Below, piece after piece: positions 13,227 to 23,054 of a stretch of 64,000 bases of DNA. The stretch is from Rhizomys pruinosus (Eukaryota > Chordata > Mammalia > Rodentia > Spalacidae), in NCBI GenBank assembly GCA_009823505.1, contig VZQC01007107.1, positions 111,940 to 175,939 of the forward strand, in the 5' to 3' direction. Below the pieces are notes generated by a model. The model saw only the letters and a program-made list of their open reading frames with translations. It was not told the origin of the DNA and did no database searches. The position numbers and the translations under genes were made by a program. How positions within the stretch are numbered: the stretch's first letter is position 1; each line of letters begins with the position of its first letter.

Positions 13227-16200
13227 TACACACACAAATCGAAAATTAAAAATTAAAAAACAAACAATATGGAGCCAAATTTGGGGCACATGCAGCTTTG
13301 CCTTGGGAGGCTGCTGTTGTCATTTGTTCTAAGCAAGGCTTTGTCTAGCGTGGTGTGAGCTTTCGGGTGGCTTATTCAGGGTGCTTTGGTGGATTGCTGA
13401 GATCAAATGGGATCAGGAAGGTGAGTCTCCTCTCGTTGTTCCTAGTCCCCAGCCATCCTGTGAACACCTGCCCCCAGATAGGCTCCCATGAAGTGCGCCG
13501 GCACCTATTCCCGGTGTAAACTCTTCCTCAATGAGAAAGGGAGCTGCTGTGGCCTTGTCTCTGCTGGTAGGTCCTGGATATCAATTCCCTCCACGTACTG
13601 AGCTTCACCCTTGGCCTTTTCCACCAGGCTGTTAAAGAGACAGCACTCTCCAGGTCTGTGCTATTTGGGACCTCAGCCTTGATTCCTGAAGTCGTCGTGT
13701 ACTGCCTCCTTAAATGGTAAGAAAAGCCTTCCCCTACCTAGTCAAAACCTATTTAAGAAGAAAAGGGAAAAAACAAGAACAACAACAAAACTTGTCCACT
13801 GTAAACCTCATAGGAGGGATGGGGTGACAGATCAGTAGGTTTCCTATGAGAATAGTTACTTTTCTGTTGCTGTGATAAAAACGCCATGACCAGGGAAACT
13901 TACAGAATGAAGAGTTTATTTGGGTTATGGTTCCACAGGAATAAGAATCCATCATGGCAGGGGTCAGCCAGAGCAGAAGGCCGAGCACTCACATCTTCAA
14001 GCAGGCACAGGAAGCAGACAAGCTAAAAATGGGGCAAGGCTATCAATTCTCAAAGCTTACCCTCAGTGACAGTGACATGCTTCCTCCAGGAAGGCCGCAC
14101 CTCCTAACCCTCCCCAAATAGAATCTGGGGACAAAGTGTTCAAATACTTGGAGTCTATAGGGGACATTGCTTATTTCCAGAAGTGTGGGTTGCATGAGCA
14201 ATCCTAGCTCAGGCCCTGCAGTTGGTCAGCTCTGTAACCCTTGACATGTCTACAGACCACAGCCCCTCACTCCAGGCCTGGCGGAGAGGGGTAATCTTCA
14301 GGTTTCCCAGCTCTGCTGTTATGAATGCTGCTGAAGCCTTATTCCTCCCGACTTCCAGCATACTTTAAGCCCAAATGGCCCCAATCCAGTAACTGGTATT
14401 CTGTTGTTGAAGCAAGAAATGGCATATTATCGAGTGGGGTAGGGGGCATGGAAAGGGAAATGAGTATAAATTGGACTGAGAAATGATGTACAAAAAAGTT
14501 TAATAACAACAATATGTATGTGTGTGTGTGTATATATATATATATATGAAACATAAAAAAATGACTATTAAGGGGTAGGGTATTGCCATCTCTCCAGCCC
14601 CAGCCCCCTCTTTTTTGTGTTTGATATGTTTGTTTTTTTGACCAAGTGTCTCACTCTATAGCCCTGGCTGACCTGGAACTCACTTTGTAGACCAGACTTG
14701 CCTCAAACTCACAGAAATCTGCCTGCCTCTGCCTTCTGAGTGCTGGAAGTAAAGGCATGAGCCACCACGCCTGGCTCAACCCCCTCTTTTTACATCTGTG
14801 AAAAAAAGAAGCAAGGCTGAGAAAGGGCAGAAAACTTGCCAGGGCCTCCCGCTCCTCGGCGGTGCAGTGGGTAGCCTCTCAAGGCTCAGACTTCCCGAGC
14901 TGGAGTTTTGTGCAAGTCACCACACTTTCCCTTCATTCGCTGGAGAACAGGGTCAGAATATCACATCCTTCTTGGGAGCATTTGAGTCACAGGCTCTGGA
15001 ATATGAACTGTCACTTGAGCTCTGGTGTCTTGATAAGTTGCTCGACCTGACCAGCTAGTGCCTCTTTCCCTATTTTTTTTTTTTTTTTTTTGGTCTTTTC
15101 GAGACAGGGTCTCCCTGTAGCCCCAGCTGTCGTGGAACTCACTCTGTAGACCAGGCTGGCCTTTAACTCACAAAGATCCACCTGCCTCTGCCTCCGCCTC
15201 TGCGCCTCCGCCTCTCCGCCTCCGCCTCCGCCTCCCCAGTGCTAGGATTAAAGGCGTGCGCCACCATGCCCAGCACTCTTTCCCCATTTCTATGAAAAGA
15301 CCAGGCACGTTAAACCTCGCCCGAGCTCAGTCTGTGCACCCTCTAGGGCTAGCTGATGGGCTGTGCAGTGTCCCAGGCAAGGGCCTGCAGCCACTTCCTG
15401 AGCCTTATCAGCAACCATTGGCACTGAAGGCTTGTCACATACGAGAGGGCCTGAAGTGCTAGGCACTGTGCATTATTTGTTAGCTGTGGCTTGTCTCTTA
15501 CAGTACCCGCTTCCCTCCTCCAATTCCGAGCACATTAACACTATTCAAAGTGTTTTTAACTGTCGTGGGAATGTCAGTGACGGCGCCAGCATCGTTTGGA
15601 ATGTTTCCACAAGTTGGACAGGTAGGTGCTCCCCTTAGCTTGCTCTCAGAACAGCTAACTAGGTTTTTTATTTCATGCTTATAAGAGTAAGAGAAATTTT
15701 TATTTGTTTGTTTATTTTGGTCTTTTGGAGACAGGGTCTCCTTGTAGCCTCAGCAGACCTGGAATTCGCTATATTGACCAGGCTGGCCTTGAACTCACAG
15801 AGATCCTTCTGCCTCTGCCTCCCAAGTGTTGGGATTAAAGGCGTGCACCACCACACCCGGCCTAAGACAGTTCTTAGGTGCCAAGTGGGTGCTGAGAATT
15901 GAACCCAGGTCCTCTGAAAGAGTAATCAGTGCTCCTGAGCCATCTCTCCAGCTCTCATTTTTCTTCTTGAGAGAGGGTATCTGTGTAGAACAGGGTGGCC
16001 TCTGATTCTTGATCCTACTGCGGCTGCTTCCTGAGTGCTGGGATTACAGGTGTGCACTACCATGCCCAGCTTCCATTTTTTTTATATCATAAACCATTTT
16101 CTGTGACATTAAAAAATAAAACAAGTTGGGTGAGATGGCTGAGTTGGTAAAAACACTTGTTGCTTAAGCCTGGTGACCTGCGTTTGATCCCAGGAACCCA

Positions 16201-16279
16201 TGGTGGAAGGAGAAACTGACTCATGAAAGTTGTCCTCTGATGGTCTCACATGCACAATATTCACTCACACACACACACA

Positions 16280-16333
<54 letters not shown>

Positions 16334-19300
16334 GTGTATATATATATATATATATAATTAGGACTGCAGAGCTAGCTTAGTTTGAGCCTGTAAGCTGAGT
16401 CTGACCCTTAGAACCCAAGTAAAGACAGAAGAAGAGAACCAACTCCAGAGTTGTCCTTTGACCTCCACATGTGCATTGTGACATGTGCCTGTAATCCTAG
16501 CACTAGGAAGATGAGGCAAAGGATCCTGGGTTTAGAGGCTTTAGAGGCCACCTTGGCCTTTAAAGCAAGTCCTTATCTCAAATATTAACTACTTTAGGAG
16601 CTGGCAATGTTGTATAGTGTGTAGAGTGCTTGCTTACCATCACTAAGTCCTGGGTTCAATCTCTAGTACCACGTAAACCAGGCATGGTGGCATGTTCCTG
16701 TAAGTCCAGTGCTTGGGAGGTAGAGGCAGGAGGATAAAGGACCCAAGGTCATTCTTGGCTACATAGTGAGTTTAAAGGTAGCCTGGGCTACATTATGAAT
16801 GAGTAACTGAACAAATAAACAAGCAAATCTTTGAAAGACACTAAAGAACACTTAAATACTCTCTAAGACTGTAGAGCCATCTTTCATCCAGAGGGACTTC
16901 CCACAGTGATAAAGTAGTCTGTATGCTATCTAACATGGTACACACTGGCCACATGGGGCTTCTGAGAACTTAAAATGTGCCTGAGTGACTAAGACACCGA
17001 GTTTTATTTCATTCCTATTTTTTTCTAATGCTTTATTTTGATTTTGATTGCCAGTATGTTTACTGGTAGGTGGGCCAGAAGGAGGTGACAGAGCTGCTAC
17101 CTGGGTGCTGGGAATTGAACCCTGGTCCTCTGGAAACCTCTCTAGCCCCTTCATTCCTTTTTTTTTTTTTTTTTTTTTTTAAAAATAGTGCTTGGTCATT
17201 GAGCGAGGGCCTTGCACATACACTTTTAGCCCACATACTCTACTCCTAGCTCAGAAACTTTATCATTTTAATTTGTGTATTCACATGTAGCTAGCTAGTG
17301 GCTCTCTATTAGACATCATAATCATAGTGTGTAATAATACACTGAATTCATAGTTTCTGCCTGGTTGAGATTCCCAACTCCATCATTTTGCTCAGTTATA
17401 TCAGTTTCCTTGTTTGAGGTGAATTGAAGACAGTAGTGTCTGCCAAGAGTTGTTACTTTAATATATTTTTTAATTTTTTTTTAATTTTTATTTTATTATT
17501 TTGTTGTATGTGTATGAATGTACTGTCTGCATGTAGGTCTGTGCACCTGTCGTGCCATGCCTTGGGAGGTCAGAAGAGGACTCAGATTCCCCTGGAACTG
17601 GAGTTCTCCTGGAATGGAGTTAATCAGACGTTCTCAGCTGCCTGTGGTGTCTGGGGATGAACCCGGGTCCTCTGCAAGAGCAGTCAGTGCTCTTAACCTC
17701 TAGGCTATCCATCTAGTCCCCGTTAGTATATATTTTTAGTCTGTCCTGTTTTAAGGTAGGCTGATGGGCTGGTGAGATGGTCCAGTGCTTAATGTCAAGC
17801 CTAGAGACCTTAGTTTGATCCCTGGGTACTAATACTGCGTGAAAAAGAGAGACACAACTCCTGAAAGGTTGTCTCTGACTCCTCACATGATGCCATGATG
17901 CATTGCACCCACATGTGTCCACATGCACACCACACCACACACACACATTCACACACCACTAAATAAATGAAACTTTAACAGCAGCAGAAAACGTTGTGCT
18001 GTGGAAGAAGACGGCCTAGGGGCTGATAACTGATGCCACGTGTTTTCACAGGAAGAGAGACATGTATGGATGGAAATTACTGTGTCATGCCAGAATGTAA
18101 GGATGAGGAGTAGAAAGACAAGATGGAGGCTTGAGAATTAGAATTGAGCCAAGGAAGGCTTCCTAAAGGAGAGAACCTTTGGGAAATGGCTGGAGTTGAG
18201 TAGTCAGAGATGGGACTGAGAAAAAGGACAGGGAAGGAACAGGAGGAACAAATGGACACGTGACCACACGTGGCTGGCGGGATGCTGAGCCCAAAGTCAG
18301 CATTGTACCTTCAGGCTAAGGAGCCAGGGCGTGGGCTTGAAGGAGTCATACAGAAGTCATGGGCAGGGGTGAAGGCTGAAATCAGAGGGCAGAGCAGCAG
18401 TGGAATAGAGTCTAACACTCCCCTGCACTGGCCACTCAGTAGATTCAACTGGACCCTGAAGTTGCCAGTGGACCTCGGGGTGGACAGTGGATTATCCCAC
18501 CTGGCAGCAGTCTAGTGCTGTAGTCGAGTTTTTTTTCTATGATAAAAAACAACTGACCAAAGCCAGCTGCGGGAGAGAAGTGTTTATCTTATCTTACATA
18601 CTCACTGGTCACAGTTCACGAAGAGTGCGGGGGAAATGAAGACCGGCGTACAGGTGGAGTGACTAGGTGCTATCGAAAGGGCAAAGAAAAGGATCAGAGA
18701 CTATGTGGATGAAAGCGAATCACCTACAAACAGATCAGGAGTGCTCGTGCACTCTGGAACGCTTTCCAAGGATACGAAGATACACAGGGTTGGGAAGACT
18801 ACAGAACACATAGCTTCTTTGTATATTTTTTGATTTTTTTTATTGTTGTTTTTGTCCTTTGTCTTTTCGAGACAGGTCTCCTATGTGCCCTCTGGTCCTG
18901 AAACTCACTCTGTAGACCAGGCCCTGGCCTTGAAATCGCACAAAGTCCACGTGCCTCTGCTCTGAGTGGGGGGGGGGCTGAAGATTTAAGGCGTGTGCAC
19001 CACGCCTGGGGGTTTTTTTTTTTTTTTTGTATGTTAAGTAATGTTACTGTCTGCATGTAGGTTTGGTGCACCTGGGTCGTGCAGTGCCGCAGAGGTCAGA
19101 CGAGGGTTGTTCAGATTCCCCGGAGACTGGAGTTCTCCTGAATTGAGATTACAGACAGTTCTCCAGCCGCCATGTGGGTGCTGGGGATCAAACTCACTGG
19201 GTCCTCGCCAGAGAAGCATCATTGCTCTTAAATCGCTGAGGTCCATCTCTCCAGCCCTGGATTCTTTCTTTTTTTTTTTTGTTGTGTACTTGGCTTCCAA

Positions 19301-22300
19301 TGGCAGAAGTTAAGAATTGTGTTATTAAGGGGTGGGAGAAAAACGGCTCAAGGGTTACAGAGCACTGGTGCTCTTGCAAGATCTCAGGGATCAATTCCCA
19401 GTCGCCCACTGGGACTAACAGCCCATGCTATAACTCCAGTTCCAGGGGATTCTGATGCCCTCTTCTTGGCCTCCCCGTGGGCTGCATGACCACTGATTAT
19501 ACAACTACTACAGGAAAAACACTCATACATACAAAATAAAAAATTTATTAGAGTTGATTTTAAAGTTTTAGTATTTTTATTACTTATGTGTATATGAGTG
19601 TTTTGCCTTGCATATAATGTAACCTGCACATAAGTAGAACTGCAAATAGCTGAGGGGCATCAGGTCTCCCTTGGAACTGGAGTTATTATGGACAGCTGTC
19701 TCCTGCTGTGTGGGTGCTGGGAACCAAATTCCGGTGGTGTCCTCGAAGAGCAATCAGTGCTTTTACTACGTGAGCCATCTCTCAGCCCTCAAATAATGTT
19801 ATTTAAAGAAATCTAATATTTGGAAAAAAAAAAAGGAAATTTGTTGTTCTTCCAGATCAAATGCAGTAAGCTTGAAGAAGAGATTCGGTCTTCCACAGAA
19901 GAAACAACACTGTTTTATTACAGAGGGTTATAGGCGTGAGTTTGGCTCCTGTTCGGAAACCTTAGACTCCTTGGGGTTTTAGTTCCCAGCAGTGCCAAGG
20001 ACCTCAAGGCTGGTTTCAAGACCACTGTGGTTAGGGCTTTGAGGTTGACTAGAAGAGTCACTGAGACCCCAGAGACTGCTGATGGGATGGCAGATGAGGT
20101 GATTCGGCCTGGAAAAAGATACTGTGAATCTACTAATAAACTCACCTCAAATGGAGTACTAGAAAAAATAAAGGCAAAGGATGCCCCTGCCTTAGGTATA
20201 GTGTTAAGTAGCCCACCTCCAGGTAGACAAAGCTCTGGTGAGCCCATTAAGACCTCTGTCCCTCACAGTGATTCTGTTTCCTACACAGTTCCCTCAATGC
20301 AGACAATCTGCAAGTGTTTCTGCTCCACTGGCTCCTAAATGACAGGACTGCCACTTCTGTGACACGGCAAGTTCCTTGGCCAGCAGTCAGCACCCTTGCT
20401 TCCCGCATCCATCTGATCTTGCACACATCATTCTGAAGCCGAGATGCCCATTCTCCACTCCTCCACTCCTCTTCCTGGGGTCTCGTCATCTTGGCTGGTC
20501 TTCCTCTCTGCAGGCCCCTCCTACACAGCCACGAAAAACGTGTCAATGTTATGTGCTCCATCAAGAAAGCGATTCATCATTGCTATCGAGAGCTGGGCTC
20601 GCAGTGGTTAGGGGCATACTGCTTTTGCAGAGGACCTGAGTTGGTTCTCAGCACCCACGTCAGGGAGTTCAGAACTGCCTGTAACTCGAGTTCCTCTGAC
20701 CTCTGTGGCACACTCTGCACGTCCACATACACATACACACACATATTATATAAACATTAAAAGGGCTGGAGAGATGGCCAGGTGGTTAAGGCTGGATACT
20801 ACTCTCTGCATTGGACCCCACTTTGGTTCCCACCACCCACAGGTAACTAAAATTGCCATAATCCATATTCCAGAATCATGCCCTCTTCCTCGGCCTCTGG
20901 GACTGCACACAGCCTTGGTTGGCCCCAGTCCTGCATTCTACGGTGGCCTAGAGTGCCACTCTTGTTGACCCCTCAGATCTCCCAATGCCTGAGAGACCCC
21001 AGCCACCCACAAAGCCCACCCATGCCTGGGAGTTCAGCTCCCTCTCAGTCTTGAGGACCTGTGCCACCACTTACCAGTTGCTGATAGGAGCTCTGGGATT
21101 CTTAGCCTTCACCAAACTGCCCCAATTTAATGTGCTAAGAATTGCTGGCCCTGGTGCAGCGTTAGCTTGTACAACAGCACCCTCTGCTGGCATAGCATTG
21201 CTACAACCTGGCTGCTCTGTGACATGCATCTGTTGAAAGGCCTCACATGTGCCCCCCTCTGGGAGGGGATAAGACCATGTCTGAGTCCCTTATCTCGGCC
21301 TTAGCCTCTACCATCTTTGTTTCACTCCATTTCCTAATCCCTGGACCTGCACAGCACTGGCCCTTACAAGCTGTGAGCTTCCGGGGTTTTTATTACTTCC
21401 TTTTCCACTTTGCCTTTNTTTTTGTTGTTTTTTTTTTTTTTTTTAGTGCTGGTCATTGAGCTAGGGCTTGCACATACAGGCTTTTAGCCCACATACTCTA
21501 CTCCTAGCTCAGAAACTTTATCATTTTAATTTGTGTATTCACATGTAGCTAGCTAGTGGCTGCTCTATTAGACATCATAATTCATAGTGTGTAATAATAC
21601 ACTGAATTCATAGTTTCTGCCTGGTTGAGATTCCCAACTCCATCATTTTGCTCAGTTATATCAGTTTCCTTGTTTGAGGTGAATTGAAGACAGTAGTGTC
21701 TGCCAAGAGTTGTTACTTTATATATTTTTTAATTTTTTTTAATTTTAATTTTATTTATTTTTGTATGTGTATGAATGTACTGTCTGCATGTAGGTCTGTG
21801 CACCCGTGTCGTGCAATGCCTTGGAGGTCAGAGAGGATCTCAGATTCCCCTGGAACTGGAGTTCTCCTGGAATTGGAGTTACAGACGGTTCTCAGCTGCC
21901 ATGTGGGTGCTGGGGATCGAACCCGGGTCCTCTGCAAGAGCAGTCAGTGCTCTTAACCGCTAGGCTATCTCTCTAGCCCCGTTACTTTATTATATTTTTA
22001 TTCTGTGCCTGTTTTAAGGTAGGCTGATGGGCTGGTGAGATGGTCCAGTGCTTAATGTCAAGCCTAGAGACCTTAGTTTGATCCCTGGTACTAACATGGT
22101 GAAAAGAGAGAACCAACTCCTGAAAGTTGTCCTCTGACCTCCACATGCATGCCATGATGCATGCACCACATGTGTCCACATGCACACACACACACACACA
22201 CACATTCACACACACATTAAATAAATGTAAAATTTAACAGCAGCAGAAAACTTGTGCTGTGGAAGAAGACGGCCTAGGGGCTGATAACTGATGCCACGTG

Positions 22301-22981
22301 TTTTCACAGGAAGAGAGACATGTATGGATGGAAATTACTGTGTCATGCCAGAATGTAAGGATGAGGAGTAGAAAGACAAGATGGAGGCTTGAGAATTAGA
22401 ATTGAGCCAAGGAAGGCTTCCTAAAGGAGAGAACCTTTGGGAAATGGCTGGAGTTGAGTAGTCAGAGATGGGACTGAGAAAAAGGACAGGGAAGGAACAG
22501 GAGGAACAAATGGACACGTGACCACACGTGGCTGGCGGGATGCTGAGCCCAAAGTCAGCATTGTACCTTCAGGCTAAGGAGCCAGGGCGTGGGCTTGAAG
22601 GAGTCATACAGAAGTCATGGCAGGGGTGAAGGCTGAAATCCAGAGGGCAGAGCAGCAGTAGGAAGTAGAGTCTACCTCCCTGCACTGCCCTCAGAGATTC
22701 ACTGGACCCTGAAGTTGCCAGTGGACTCGGGGTGGACAGTGGATATCCCAATGGCAGTCTAGTGCTGTTAGTCTAGTTTTTTTCTATGATAAAAACACTG
22801 ACCAAAGCCAGCTTGGAGAGGAAAGTGTTTATCTTATCTTACATCTCACTGGTCACAGTTCACTGAGGGAGGTCAGTGCTAGAGCTCACTATGTAGACTG
22901 GGTCAGCCTCAAACTCAGAGATCTGCTTGCCTCTGCCTTCCAAGTGCTGAGATTAAAGGTGTGCACTACCACACCTAGCCT

Positions 22982-23054
<73 letters not shown>

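Noticed and set aside
19856..19933. A genuine alternative SFXN4 terminal exon
   Set aside because: It is identical to the exon at 24981-25058 and embedded in a block whose junctions carry lone Ns and indel noise. An assembly copy is simpler.
20027..20338. 103-codon ORF and its copy at 25152-25466
   Set aside because: It lies in the SFXN4 3' UTR/downstream sequence of the duplicated block and spans the candidate AATAAA signals. No family is recognised.
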